Of a DNA stretch of 60,912 nucleotides, positions 48,701 to 60,868 are shown in pieces; position 1 is the first letter of the stretch, and each line of letters begins with the position of its first letter. The stretch covers positions 1,706,195 to 1,767,106 of the forward strand of contig JAAAKB020000023.1 in assembly GCA_010014835.2 (NCBI GenBank), given 5' to 3'. Below the pieces are notes generated by a model, which was not told the DNA's origin, made no database searches, and saw nothing but the letters and a program-made list of their open reading frames with translations. This stretch comes from Apostichopus leukothele. Its lineage: Eukaryota; Echinodermata; Holothuroidea; Aspidochirotida; Stichopodidae. The position numbers were made by a program, and so were the translations under genes.

Positions 48701-51700
48701 ATCAATCTTCTCCCAACTTCTCTCTGTGTTTTCTGCTTAAGGTTATGAAAGTACGTAAACTCGATAAGCCATCTTAATTTATTTAAGCGAAATGAGCTGG
48801 CAAGGCGTTTCGAGTTCAGTACGTTTATTTAGTCTGATTGGCCTTGATAACCAAAAAGATTTAATCCCCTTTTCTTTTCTATTTCTTGTGTAGAAGGACA
48901 AGTTGGTGGGTTTTTTCTGTAGGGAAGGTGAGAAGTAGATGAGGAATGAAAAGAGCAGATATGTAGGCCTTAATGATAACTAAACTTACTTAGAAACTTC
49001 GATGTTCTCTGAAAATCCGCTATACTATCAGGGACAAAAAGTCAGTTCTCGACTTTAACTGTTAAAGTAGTGTTCCCTACCATCAAAAGTTGATGACTAT
49101 CGAAATATCCAAATCGATTCTCATATACTACATTCCTCTATATGGTTTTGTTTAAAGAACTATGAAGCAATACCTTTGGGCTATACGGCGCTTTGTTACA
49201 AGAGGAAACAATATGTAATAAACATTACTTTTCACTCATTTACGTATGGCTTTACAATAAGTGTTAACTACCATGTGAACACAAGAAATATCCCACATAA
49301 TCGTGATACTAACAATACTCTAATATATTATTCATTTCACTTAAATAGAGAAAGCAACATATTTACTTATGGTATCATATTGCAAGTTGGCACAGCTGAA
49401 GAATAATTTACTTTTCCACTTTACAACGAGAGACTTTGTGATTTCCAGACATCCAGAGTTCAAACGAGTAGTCAAATCTCATAGATATAGAGTTACTGAA
49501 AAGTAATAACTATTATTTACTGATGCAGGTACTTACAAATGATAACCCTGGAAAGTTTAAACAATAAAATGTTGACAAAAAATAGAATTTATTTTTAAAA
49601 TGTTCACCAATGCGTTCCGGTTTCCGGTTAAATATTTAATTCCCTATGTAATATTATGTATATAAGGACACCGCATAGCACACAACATTATCTACAACGC
49701 AGTAGCAGACATCCACCTCGAAACTACAGAGGACCTTTTTATTTTTTATGAAGAATGGATCCTAAGAATTGTAATGATATGATAGAAAGGAATAAATATG
49801 ATCCCGACATTGTAATTCATAGCTCCTCCGAGTGATAATAAGTAACTTCGTTTGGAAGGAACCGATGAACATGCGTTTACTTACCGGGTAGACATTTTCG
49901 TTCTTTGCTAAGTTTCCAATCCCTGTAGTTGACAACATGAATGTCTTGTTTATATTTGCGAGCATATTTTCAAACGTCACTCTTTTCATCGGCGGGGTGA
50001 GGACTTTGAAATAAGAGTTAAAGTTGAGTCCATCGGAGGCAGCTTGCGTTTGAATCATCCTCATAACAGTGTCTCCTATCTGCTGTATAACCAATCCGCG
50101 ATTAAACAAAACGTGGAAGGGATACGCAGCACAAAAAGTTTGAACTGGTAACTTGGTGTCTTTGACATTCGAAGAAACATTGATTTGTGTATAGGGTGCA
50201 TTTTCTGAGACTGGTGTTTGAACACTCGTCAATAAGGGTTTGACACTGTACACACTATGACAACATTCTTCTGAGTTCTGTTGGCGCAAAAGTTTGACTT
50301 CCACGAAAGTATTAAAAAGTAAAATTGAGGCCATCCGTATTTGACCAACCATGCTGAAGGCAAGGCTTATACTGTTCGAATAATAATGAAGATAGGTCAT
50401 GTTTTTGCTCCCTTCCTTTGAGCATCTGAAAGAAGGACTCTGTGAAAAAAAGGAATATTAAAAAAAAACATGAAAACTGATCAGGAAATGGAAGAATTCA
50501 TGAGGCATGTGAAATATTCTTAAGGGCCTAACGCTAAGGAAAAAAAGACACAGAAGCATTTTGTTCCACTATGAGAGGTACCAATAGCCGGTGACCGTAT
50601 CTGGATGAATTTTGCAAAAAGTAACATCCAATGAATGCTTAATTTGAATATTTTATTTAAGCTGAGGGTAGGTTTTTCACTCTCAGTGGATTCACCAGAA
50701 AGGCTTTCCCTTTGGTGGTTTGTCTTTGTGGAGGGGGAAGCAAGCATGGCACGAAAGAGGATGAAAATCGAGAGAGTTTCTTCACTGACACAGTAATAGA
50801 ATGGATGAATAAATGACGTGAACACTTGAAGAGAAAGGGTGTCATGTAGTGAACTCTTGTAGGCGATTACCTCCCCATGTCTGTAAAAATCAATTTCGTG
50901 CAACGACATCTATAATTTCATAACCTGGCCCTTGATGAAAAATATCGTGTTTTTTTCTTCTTGAAATAAGGGATAGTAAAGGCAAGTGATTAATGTTTGC
51001 ATATAGTATCCTCTTATGTCTACCATCGAGTACCCCGCGGATTGTCCACATGAACCAAAGGAGAGAATGATTTTGATGTGAGATTTATGGCCTCGAAAAT
51101 TCGAGCAACCGTTTCTGAACACGTTTGTAACTGAGTTAAATATGATTGATAAACATCATTCCTTGCCAATGATTGGCGACTGTGTGCAGGAGCACGTTTC
51201 ATGTCATTACTAAATGATAGCTTTGTCAACATGCAAATTGCGTTACCTTTCGTATTTTGTTAGATATCACCTCTAAAATATAACACGACACGTATATCAT
51301 GTCTTTTGGTTCTGGGAGAAGTTTAATTTTATCATTTGTTTCTTTGTTTCCCGTGAAGTGCCTCTAGTCATTGTATTTCGAAGGTTTGACATTACTGCAT
51401 TGAGATCATATTGTCTACATGCATGCCATACATTATTCTAAAAATAAAATCATAAGATATTTCATAAGAAGGGGACAATTGGATTTGCACAGAATTTATG
51501 TTTTACCCCGCAAAATAGACCTACAGTAGAATTAAGAATTTAGTTTATGTTTATAGAATTTTTTCATAATCCCTCAACCTTGATCCAATGTATCATCCAT
51601 GACATGCAACTAACTACATATATAACCGTTAGGTAATAACAAGATCAAAATGATGACATCCATGTTTCTGAACATTGTCAGTTAGGTATTTGGCATCAAA

Positions 51701-53830
51701 ACGCCCACAACTCTCTTTAGTTGTCCATTGTTTAGGACGTCATGATTGCAAACATTCATTCTCAACATGTCCAACATTTTTAAATATAAGTTTGTATCAA
51801 TATGACAATTATAAATATCTTACCATCTTATCTAATGATACTGGTTTATTAACCCCATCGATGTTACAAAAGAAATCGACCAAAGTTCCACCAAGAGCAC
51901 CGAGAATGCCACCATAAAACTCGAAACACAAACAAAAGAACTCTTCTCCGAAACGATCCATAAATACCCGATATTCAAGACCTGTCAAATTAAGAGCAGA
52001 TAGAACAAACAAGTTTCCAGAGATGCTGTCAAATTTTAACAGAAGAACAAATTAAGAAACTATCTCATTAATGACGTATTACGATAAATGTTTCCTTGTG
52101 GCCGCAAACCTTGTTCATTTTCTAAATAATGTGGTTTAATTAAAAGAAAAAACAAACGAAGCGTGTATAATTGCAAGAAGAAAAGTCGTATCTTAATACA
52201 GTTCGCGTACTGGTTTATGAAACGTTGCTAACACGTTTTGCTTTCTTTATTTTATTACAAAACCGATCAAACAACCACTATCAAACAACCCTTTTTTCTT
52301 CCTGGCAAAATTTGTTATACATTGCAAATGTCTTCACGAAAGGCTCACGTTTTCACATTAACACCTAGGGGAAATGTTGCAATGTTAGTATTGTGCATGT
52401 TCAAAGAAACAACAAACTCGGCCGACATGTCAACCTAAAGTGATGAAGAAGATTCTAGTTCCTAACTTTTCAAAACGTCCCATTTGTGAACTGGATAAAT
52501 GCTTTATCGTTCTTTTCGTGTAGTGGAACTAACTGCTAAATGTTCTTCTGTCATTTAACTGATTGAAATTTCATTTGAACTCTAACACTCAATGCAAAGC
52601 ACCGTATGTTCAATTAAGCTCATTCTATTAGAATAAGATTTCTGGAACAAGGATATTTTTCAATAGATCTGAAAAAATTTGCTCCGTACATATGTGAGTT
52701 AAGAATGCAATAAGAAGATGGTCCAGCACTTTTATTTGACGTAAAAAGGGGTAGTGTCTTTGCCAACTAACACATGTTTCGCAAATGTTAATGAAGAATT
52801 CATTTGTTGATTTACAAATTCCTTACTCACGCATTGCAACATTGACAACATCCCTCGTATGAAGTTAATATTTTGCCATCCCACATAACACTGCCCTTCT
52901 GCCGGATAAAGTGTGAAAGACCGTTCTAACGTTTCATTAGTACTATGTAACCGGTAGGAAATGAAAGGTTCGATAGTTTCCCACAAGGTACCTTTTCAGA
53001 TAGATGAACTACGATTTTATGTGATATTAAGGCAACCGTTAATTTACAATACCAATTAGGGTACATACCCAATTCGTCTGCAGCTTTGGCTGTTATGCGT
53101 GCTAACTTTTCTTCTTCTATCTGATCAATCTCATATGGTGGTGGATCGTCGTCTTCCAAAAAGAATTCGACTGATTTTTCTTCTAAGCCTTCGTTACTTC
53201 TACAATTGGGGAAAATGGCGTATATTCGAGAAAAAGATACGACGACAATTGATGAATTATATAGAAGAAGAAAGGCAATATTCACATATTTTAATTTGTA
53301 GCACTATACATTGGTAACTAATCATTCTAGCAGGAAGCATCAAAGTCGGGTTCTAAAAATGTACAAACATCCAGAGGATAATATCATCGAAATAAAATGT
53401 AAGTTATGAAAATAAGCAATAAAGGTTAACTCAGCATCTGGTCCTCTTAAACGTTAAATACCGCAATGGCAAACATCTTTACTACCTTATGATAAATACC
53501 AAAGGAATGGGGGACAGTTCTTAAGAGCTCATAGTGTTTGGACATTGCTGTTCAGATATAGGACGCCAGTTGGTCTCATTTCTACTAAGGTATTCTGCTT
53601 TGCTAACTTTTATGATGTTAAGTTTCAAAGGGTATATTATGCATTTGCTAAGTACTAAAATGTTGATGAGATATTAATGTCCTTCAATGTCGAGTTACTA
53701 ACAAATATTAATAAGACAGCAGAGTTCGGTATAAGTCTATTTTAGTAAATGAAACTTACAAAAAGTGAGCTGCGTCTTCGAATCCATACGAGGCGAACAC
53801 TCTTCGCAAAGTTAGGGCAATAAATTTCGT
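33603..53830 (-). CDS. GUCY1A: Soluble guanylate cyclase alpha subunit gene (5' exon(s) not found)
   Basis: Eight exons, in transcript order: 53830-53760, 53199-53069, 51981-51824, 50439-49885, 41772-41287, 36924-36775, 35337-35183, 33783-33603. They sum to 1887 bp (628 residues plus TAA) with matching phases throughout. Residues 1-120 are the HNOB-like helical part ([11 protein letters not shown]), 121-305 are the rest of HNOB plus the start of HNOBA, 306-350 the HNOBA end ([26 protein letters not shown]), about 355-395 the coiled coil, and about 415-605 the class III cyclase domain. Asp 429 ([13 protein letters not shown]) and Asp 473 (ETIGDAYC), 44 apart as in human GUCY1A1, are the two metal ligands that the alpha chain gives to the shared active site. 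The beta family has Gly at the first position, so this is alpha. Known role: with a beta chain it forms the cytosolic NO receptor that makes cGMP. About 90 N-terminal residues and the start codon are missing compared with human (690 aa). Confidence 0.95.
35183..35337 (-). CDS. GUCY1A: sGC alpha exon: cyclase domain, nucleotide-binding part
   Basis: A 155-bp exon, phase 0 to 2, with acceptor ttctgaaaacag and donor [42 protein letters not shown] and VNVSPTTYE follow human alpha1 almost residue by residue. The Cys of PRYCLFG is present. Confidence 0.98.
35560..35998. repeat. Low-complexity ACAATAC / TAACATAC-rich stretch
   Basis: A G-poor sequence in the intron 35338-36774, full of ACAATAC, AGTAACATA and CATACA variants. 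It creates a spurious minus-strand open frame (35730-35990) rich in Tyr, Cys and Val. No regular period was found. Confidence 0.6.
36775..36924 (-). CDS. GUCY1A: sGC alpha exon: cyclase domain with second metal Asp
   Basis: A 150-bp exon of 50 residues, phase 0 to 0, with acceptor tttttcttttcag and donor [23 protein letters not shown] matches human [17 protein letters not shown]. The Asp is the second metal ligand. VTQEGNPIK leads into MRIGLHTG of the next exon. Confidence 0.97.
39910..39987. repeat. Short AT repeat, unit about 17 bp (ATATAATTCCATATACT)
   Basis: TATAATTCCATA recurs five times, with spacings of 11 to 19 bp. The last three copies are the most regular. Confidence 0.85.
40045..40560. 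repeat. 107-bp tandem array, about 4.5 copies
   Basis: GTGTATCATCAATATGTA starts at 40112, 40220 and 40327, with a changed copy near 40434. CCGATGAGATCCAG and GATGGATGTACG recur at the same period. The middle copies are the best preserved and the outer ones decay. It lies inside a cyclase intron. Confidence 0.92.
41287..41772 (-). CDS. GUCY1A: sGC alpha exon: HNOBA end, coiled coil, start of cyclase domain
   Basis: A 486-bp exon of 162 residues, phase 0 to 0, with acceptor ttttcactaaag and donor GTAAGG. It holds [30 protein letters not shown], then a charged heptad stretch ([20 protein letters not shown]) that serves as the dimer coiled coil, then [19 protein letters not shown] and [15 protein letters not shown]. 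The Asp in LFSD is the first metal ligand and marks the chain as alpha. Confidence 0.98.
41773..49884. other. 8.1-kb intron of the sGC alpha gene
   Basis: Separates the HNOBA-containing exon from the coiled-coil exon. Both flanks are phase 0 and the homology runs on across it. No nested gene, exon or mobile-element motif was seen. A 23-bp palindrome at 43953-43975 is the only notable structure. Confidence 0.7.
43953..43975. repeat. 23-bp perfect palindrome around one base
   Basis: Arms AACATAACTAT and ATAGTTATGTT flank a single C at 43964. The two 11-bp arms are fully complementary. Confidence 0.8.
49885..50439 (-). CDS. GUCY1A: sGC alpha exon: end of HNOB-like domain and HNOBA/PAS region
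   Basis: A 555-bp exon of 185 residues, phase 0 to 0. The acceptor ttttttcacag (exon start 50439) keeps the frame. A second acceptor (ttctttcag) lies 14 nt inside and would break it. The donor is GTAAGT after [11 protein letters not shown] matches human FLHVYYFF. FVEVKLL ... HSVYSVK matches human TEVEVSL ... [28 protein letters not shown] matches human [21 protein letters not shown], with [13 protein letters not shown] after it. Together these show the switch from HNOB to HNOBA. Confidence 0.95.
51824..51981 (-). CDS. GUCY1A: sGC alpha exon: HNOB-like domain
   Basis: A 158-bp exon, phase 1 to 0, with acceptor aatttgacag and donor [26 protein letters not shown] then GGTLVDFF lines up with human [27 protein letters not shown]. 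In the family this is the H-NOX-like fold. In alpha chains it does not bind the heme itself. Confidence 0.93.
53069..53199 (-). CDS. GUCY1A: sGC alpha exon: N-terminal helices
   Basis: A 131-bp exon, phase 2 to 1, with acceptor ccccaattgtag and donor GTATGT. It encodes an acidic stretch ([11 protein letters not shown]) followed by [17 protein letters not shown], matching the human helix EREDFEKTIAEQAVAAG. The split Gly codon joins the next exon exactly. Confidence 0.85.
53760..53830 (-). CDS. GUCY1A: sGC alpha exon 1 of those visible
   Basis: A 71-bp exon, phase 0 to 2, with acceptor tttcctttcag and donor GTAAGT. Only the frame [15 protein letters not shown] gives an end phase that joins the next exon without a stop. 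It resembles the human alpha1 segment LNVALQRTLAKHKI. It cannot hold the start codon because it begins at an acceptor, so at least one more exon lies upstream. This is the least certain exon of the gene. Confidence 0.65.
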
Positions 53831-56800
53831 CTGAAAGGAAATAAAAAAATAATATTAGATGCAGAGAAGCCGCATTGACGTAGTCAGCCTTATTAGCTGA
53901 ACACTTGAGATAAAGAACATAATATGATAAAAATTCGATAATTGAACATTTATCATCGCACAGGGTAAGTATTTCTAATAAAATATGATTTGTAAACACA
54001 AGGCTACAGGAACTGTAATCTAGGAAGATAAGCGTCCTTTATGAAACTATATACTCTTATGTTTGTTAAGGTTGTATAGAACAACAGCAAAAAGACCGAA
54101 CCTTAGAATTACTGAACGACAATGCAACGGTTCTAGCTAAACATTTCTATTAAGGGAAAAGAAACACACTAAACATACTAATGGTAGAGGTTGCAAGATA
54201 TCAACGCCGAAAACGTATGGCAGAGGCTGTCGTAATACCCAACGTGAAATAACATATGTAGGGGCCCGAGAATGTGAAATATTATTTATTTATTTTTTAA
54301 ATCTCTACAAAGTTTTAACAAATTATACATTTTCCTATCTCAGAGGTAATGATTAGCAAGTTGTATGGATGTAAATAAACATAGAAATACATAAAGAAAA
54401 CCATCAACTGGTGAGGGCACGTGTGCCTCTTCTATGATATCCTTTACATTTTTAGTTCAAACCTTGATATCGACCAAGCGTAAACAATGCTTAGCTTTTT
54501 CGGGTGTTAGGATTATATTTATATTTATACCTCCTACACAATATTTTTCAGTAATGGTTTGTTCAAACACTTTTTTGGCTTAGTTTGTTAACGACTCTTA
54601 TCTTCCCATAAGTGTTATCTTATATAAAGCACATGTAGGATTATTGTGTGTGGAAAAATCCAGCGGCAACTAAGTAAAATACATCAGCTCTTTCATGTTT
54701 CTGATCAACTCTTACACCGAGAGACATGTCTGTCATTACAGGCAGAGAAACATTACTTGTTGTAACAGCAAACTGTGTTTGCCACCTTCTGCCAGCCCCT
54801 TAAGTGAAATGGATACGAACATGTGGTTAGAGAAATATCAGACCCCTTTTCACAATTAAGGGAAACTGTTTAGTTTATTATGTTGCACATCTCAAACAGA
54901 ATTAATCTAGAGGGTGACCATATGGCGTCGATGCTTAATAAAGAGAGCAAAAGATAACAACGATGTGCTCCATTTCCTTCTGTTCGTTTTTTTTTGGGGG
55001 GGGGGGGACATGTGAGTGACGCTGACCACATTAAGACCCTGTTAAAGTTTAAATTTATAGTTTAAATTTACTTTCAAAACCAAAACTCAAATAAACTATT
55101 TACATGAACGTAGGGACTCACATTATAGGTGGTAAAGGTCACAACGAATAAACAAAGCTACGTGGTGATAGAGTTCCCGAGAACCGATATTCATTACACA
55201 ATCTCTAGCTCAACGCATGAGAAGACTAGACAAATGTTGATGTACACAACAATTTCTTGCTTGGATTTGATAGGTGGCTTTTCTTACCAAGATTTTGAAG
55301 AAGTTTGGTCATCCGTGGAAGATTTTACCTTTAGGCAGCATTATGAGGTTACCCGTCAAGGTTTCCAAAACCCCGGAACATTTACCAAAACTAAAATCGT
55401 AAATGATCACACCGTGAGGAAACACTTCTAGAATTTCTCATAATATGTGTCATTAACAAATTTAAACATTTTGAGCCCGCGCGCATTAATGCAACTTATT
55501 TGTGAAATCCCGCACTGAATGGTTTCGACGAGTAATTCACAAATAAAAGTAAATATGACCGACAAAGACTCAAGAGTGATTTTTGTTTTCAGTTAACTGT
55601 GGTATCTATTTTTAGTTTTAAACTTTTATTAAGGTTTCTATTTCTCATATGTTAAGAAGAATGACACATAACGACGACTATCGCACGACATCTTTAATCA
55701 TTGATTGATAAGTAACCACCAAGCAAGATATGACAGATTTAAAAAAACACCAAACATTGGATTGAATTATTACGAGATATTCGTTTTTAAGGTATTAAAA
55801 TTAAATGAATATATGAAATATATATATAAATATACAGAAATATACTTTTCAGTTGTGTAATGGTGCGTTGAAGATCAACCCTCCTGTCGCCAAACAGATA
55901 GACTAAAATTAATTCTTAAAGTCAACAACTGATTCTGATTGTAGAGCTTTATGAAAAACGCAAACCCCAACGCACAAATTAAGTGTTTAAATCCAATTAT
56001 CCACAGCCTCGCTAGGAAATATCATGACGAAATGTTCTCCATTGTGATGGATAAATGCGTAGGAGGTGTGTTCCTTTGTTAATGACATCACTTTCTATGG
56101 GATATATCCTTATAACTAACTGTGAAAATAGGTTGCTTTGTATTATGATTGTATGAATAATGCTGGTATATTTTGTTTCCTTCTTATGAAATGATAATTA
56201 AAAGACAATAACATATGTTGTTCATTAACCTGTGTTTCGTCAGATAATTATGTTACGCTTGTATCACAATAAGAACCTCCATTGCTCTTATTAAGTAGAA
56301 AGAACAAACTGAACATACGTTTAAAGACATTTTAATAAATTAACTTTCATTACACCTACACAATTCTCGCCAGTGTGCCATGACCCTGCACGCAAGAGAC
56401 CCATCCTATTTTGGGCTACTTTAGCTGCGCAAAGGGATCCCTGTCGTGAACACAATGTCACGCGGTTTAAACTTATGATGAAGAGTTTCGTCACAGCTCA
56501 GACCACGCTTCAATGCGAACATTGTCATATTGAATAATACAAGCAAAACTAGACTTCCTTGGAACTAACTAAGAGACTGCCAGTGACAATGGTTAGTGCC
56601 AGTGCAGTGAAACAGTCCATGGGTAGGTATTATATTCAGGTTCTGCCTCACTTTCGCAGTTGTCCATCTCACATGGTGATCAAAGATGGAGATGAATAGA
56701 TAAAATGTTACTTTAGTTTCAGCAGTTAAGAAGTGAAAAATTTACGTATCGTTGAAAGCCTTAATCTAGATCCAACAATTTGATTACCCCTTGTTTTTGC

Positions 56801-59800
56801 TTAATTAGCATTCATACGTCCATCTTTGCGATATAAAAGTAACGACAACAACAAAGAATATTAATGAAGCATTTATAACATAATACTTACGCTTGACACT
56901 AAGATAACATAATTATAAGAATGCTTACATTACGTTATCAAGAAGCTGTTTATACTATCAGAAAAAAAATTACTTTTCCAATACCAAATACACCGTTGGA
57001 CACAAGTTGACGTAATTTAAAATTCTATTACTAATGAAAAGTAGTATTTAGAGCGTTTTGAAATAAGTTATTAGTTGTGATTAAAGGTGTGTACATGTCA
57101 ATCGTTCACCAGAATGCTTAACCAATTGAGGGTAATTTAATAGGTACAATTATTCTTTTCCAAACATTAAACCTACATCTTTGATGACTATTTGTATTTG
57201 AATATCATGTACAAGCAATGTATTAATTGAACATATATACAATAGCTTATTGATTGTATATGGATAAGCAATGGTTGATAATTATATACCTGTGGAAGGT
57301 CTCTTTACATTAACTGGGGAGGCCATTGCTGCTGATGGTACTTATATAAGTTACATACCAGACAGAAAGGTGATAGTACTGGCCACTAAAGAATGTCAGC
57401 AATGAAGTTTGCTTATACACCAACATCTGTAAAGGGGTATAAATCGCTTGTTATGTGACATAATGAATAATCACTATGTACATATCAGCGAATAATGTTG
57501 ACGGCATCATGATATGAAGAGAGAGAGTAGCCTCTTGCCTCTTTAACTTTCCACATGAAAAAACGCAACACCTGATTGACAGATTTGATACTTGTATCTA
57601 ACGTTACTTCGAGTAAACTCTTAAGTTTTTATTAGGCTTCGAAACCGCAATGAATCGTGATTTATAACCTTCAAGATATAAGCTGATCTGAGATACAAAA
57701 CTGTTGGATTACTGGATTTTAATATTTCGTTATTTATTCATTCTAATTAGCTCAACATTTTGTGAAACAATATGTAATGTCATACACGGACAGTGCATTA
57801 AGCTAATATCTTTGGGTCTCATTGTTTTGATTGTACCACCAAGACCTCCACACAATTGAAATTTACTTGACAACATAGATAAACTTTATACAGTTTAATT
57901 ATTTTATATCATTGTTATGTTATCAATTAAGTTGGTGGTGTAGTCCATGTGTCACACTAATGATTATTGCGTAAGTTTGCTCATGACTCTATAGCTATAA
58001 CTGTAAAACGGTAAAAGTTCTCTCAGTCGAAATTAAAAATAATACTGTATACATATTCAAAACGACAACCCCTGGGCAATCTCTAAAACGACTTTCAATC
58101 TAAAGTTCCAAAAATTTGTAAGATGCAGCATGGCGTCATTCGTTACAATCATCCTTTCAAGTTGATTAAGAGGTTGCCAACAGTTTCCTCCCTCTGATGC
58201 GGTATAGGCCTCTTAATTATATGGTCTCGAATGTCACTACGAATCGCCTTGAAACAGATATTTCTCAAGGGAATTTTGTCAGATAAGGTTCCTTATATAC
58301 TGACACCATGAGATTCAACGAGCGGAATCTGTATTGCTCGAGTAAAAAAGTATACCTGTGGATAACATTCCGCAGATAATTTGTTATCGTTTAATAAGAC
58401 CCCCCAAAAAAAACAATAACAAATTGAATTGCAGTATCATGTTAGTATATACGATTAAAACACCATGTCCACTTTTCTGCATATATGTGTTATGGGAAAA
58501 TGTATATTTAAAATATTTTAGCTCAATCTTTTAATACAGTTATAAAATTACCACATTTTCAAGGTAAAAATAAGTCACGGTTTATAAAAGAGTTTATATA
58601 ATTTATAGAAATTTTATGTTAATCAGACAGAGTACTTGAATGTAAGCCTCCCGGCTTGATTTCAGTATTACGTACTTCAAAGATTACGAAGATATTCGTG
58701 CTCTTGGACAATGTAGGTCAACCTAGTTTGCTCAGCGTTAGGATCATTTCTATGTCAACAGAAATTGATATGATCATCGATAAAATTGATCTGATAGAAT
58801 TGATTTTCAAAGTGGTAGATTTAGCAAACAAGTTGACTAAGCTTGGCGTGACAACCAAACTATTTCATTAATAGCAAGAAAACTAAACACGTAGCAAGAT
58901 TACAATGATTACAGATATAAACCTCTACTGGATCAACCCCATCTCGCTTAAATAACTGATTTTTCTCTTTTGGGTAGACTTAGCGTCTACGCTACTTCGT
59001 CGTAAATGTGAGGCCTAAGTTCTACGAAAAAAAATTGCCTCAACACGTTCGTGCCCACTGAAACACACATGGGACTTAAAATGACTCTGCCAGATTTGAT
59101 TAATAATATCTCAGAGACTTATACCAACTCTGAGTTTATCTTGGACTCTAGAAGCATAAGTTCAAGGGAAAACAAGAATCCAGCATTTCGTCCTCTTTTT
59201 TTTCTCTTTTTGAAGTGGTATATTTTCCACTTATCTGACCTGCATTACATAAAAAGATGGATTCCACCTATCACTATTTTTGTGTTGTAATTTCTTGTAA
59301 GTAATATCATGTTCCAAGTATAGCGAAATAAAGGGATATATGTTTACCGATATAAATTTAACGAAAAAACTTTCAAGAAATAGAGTAATATTTTCATATT
59401 GGCCTACACGGTTTATTGAAAGTATGAAGTTATAGTAAAATGCTATTCCTACTCATGAAAATCTCTCAACATTGTAATGCCCGAATACATGCGGTAAATA
59501 AATCAACGAATTTTCAAATTCTGCCTTTAATTTGTTGATAAGTCTAGGAGACGTTGGATGAAAAAATGTGTACTACACATTCCCTGGAAGAACAAACCGT
59601 GTCCAAGACGCACTACAGGACATTCCTTTGCTAAACAACTTGGAGCGTTGCAGTAACTAGGAGTTATATAGTTTCTGTTTACTGGGTTCTCGAAGAAAAG
59701 AAAATGTTCATAGTCAAAAGGAATATCTGCACCACCCTCCGTGGTTGCGATTGTAACTTTGTATAAGCCTAGTTTACTTACTTACGTCAAGTCTCAATTT

Positions 59801-60833
59801 AACACACAAAATTCTCTTTCATAGCTGAATTTAGTGTCTCCTTATTTTTAGTTTATGACTGTTCTATGTAAACACAATTGTATGTTTCTCTTCCTCCAAG
59901 CCAAAAGTTCCTGAAATAATTGCTTCACTTATGTACTCGATCGTTTGGTATCTTTTATCTCGATATTAGATGGTTATTGAATTACGTATATACTCAATCA
60001 TATTGCCTGTAGCAGATTTTAATTTCAATACTTTATTTTTTTGAGAGCCCAAGCGTCTTGCTCATTTCCTCATTTCTGCGCATGGTGGAAAATTGACAGA
60101 CCAGGCGTTGTACGTGTTATGTCATAAGTTGACGGAATATCGCGTTAGATTTTGCCTACAAAGATCAGATGTCACACTTTGCCACCTAATTCGTGAATAG
60201 ACAGAGAAACACAAATCGAGGTTTACGTCCCTGGGCAGTTTTTTTTGCACACAAATTAAATGATTCCGTCACGTTCAGTTAATTAAATAATACATAAACC
60301 ATCCAACTGGGGCTGGTGACTGTATTTATGGCAAGCATGGTGTTTGCCAAGGAGATGCTCTTCCAGGCAATGAAAACAAAGCTGAAATATGGAGCAGCTT
60401 TTAATTATGCGTGGAGTATTCAATGACTTTACAAATGAGACGAACATTTTATTCAAATCTAATAGACAGTGCGACTATATAGAGTCAGTCAGTATTCGCC
60501 GAATTGTAGAAAATGGATTTCTAGTAGGAATATAATCTGGTTTTGATCATCAACATTCTTCTGCAGGTTAAAAACTGTGCAATAACATATTTTCAATTAA
60601 GTTAAAGAATTTGGCATTCTTTTAGTTTAAATCATTGAAAGCAACCAGCCTTATTTATTTATTCTTATCAGTTATCCTAAGTGGTGTGTTGTGTTTACGC
60701 TCGCGACCAATTAAGACTTAGCTTTAGTTCAAAAGGGTGAATCTTGTGGCCAATGGAGTAGGGAAAATACTGGAGGTATTCTTCTTCGATAAATATTACT
60801 CTAGAAAGGGATTGTAAGGCCCAAGGAGGCGGG

Positions 60834-60868
<35 letters not shown>

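Noticed and set aside
50520-51232. Several minus-strand open frames of 60-130 codons upstream of the 555-bp cyclase exon
   Set aside because: They lie in an intron between exons that join in phase 0, show no motif, and overlap each other in different frames.
52732-52986. Minus-strand open frame with a GTGAGT donor between two cyclase exons (contains [15 protein letters not shown])
   Set aside because: The flanking exons already join in phase (split Gly codon) and match human without a break. The part it might resemble is clearly encoded further on, at 50439-49885.
55129-55431. 100-codon plus-strand frame, the longest in the right flank
   Set aside because: No recognisable motif, no promoter or splice context, and AT-rich composition like its surroundings. 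Chance is the simplest reading.
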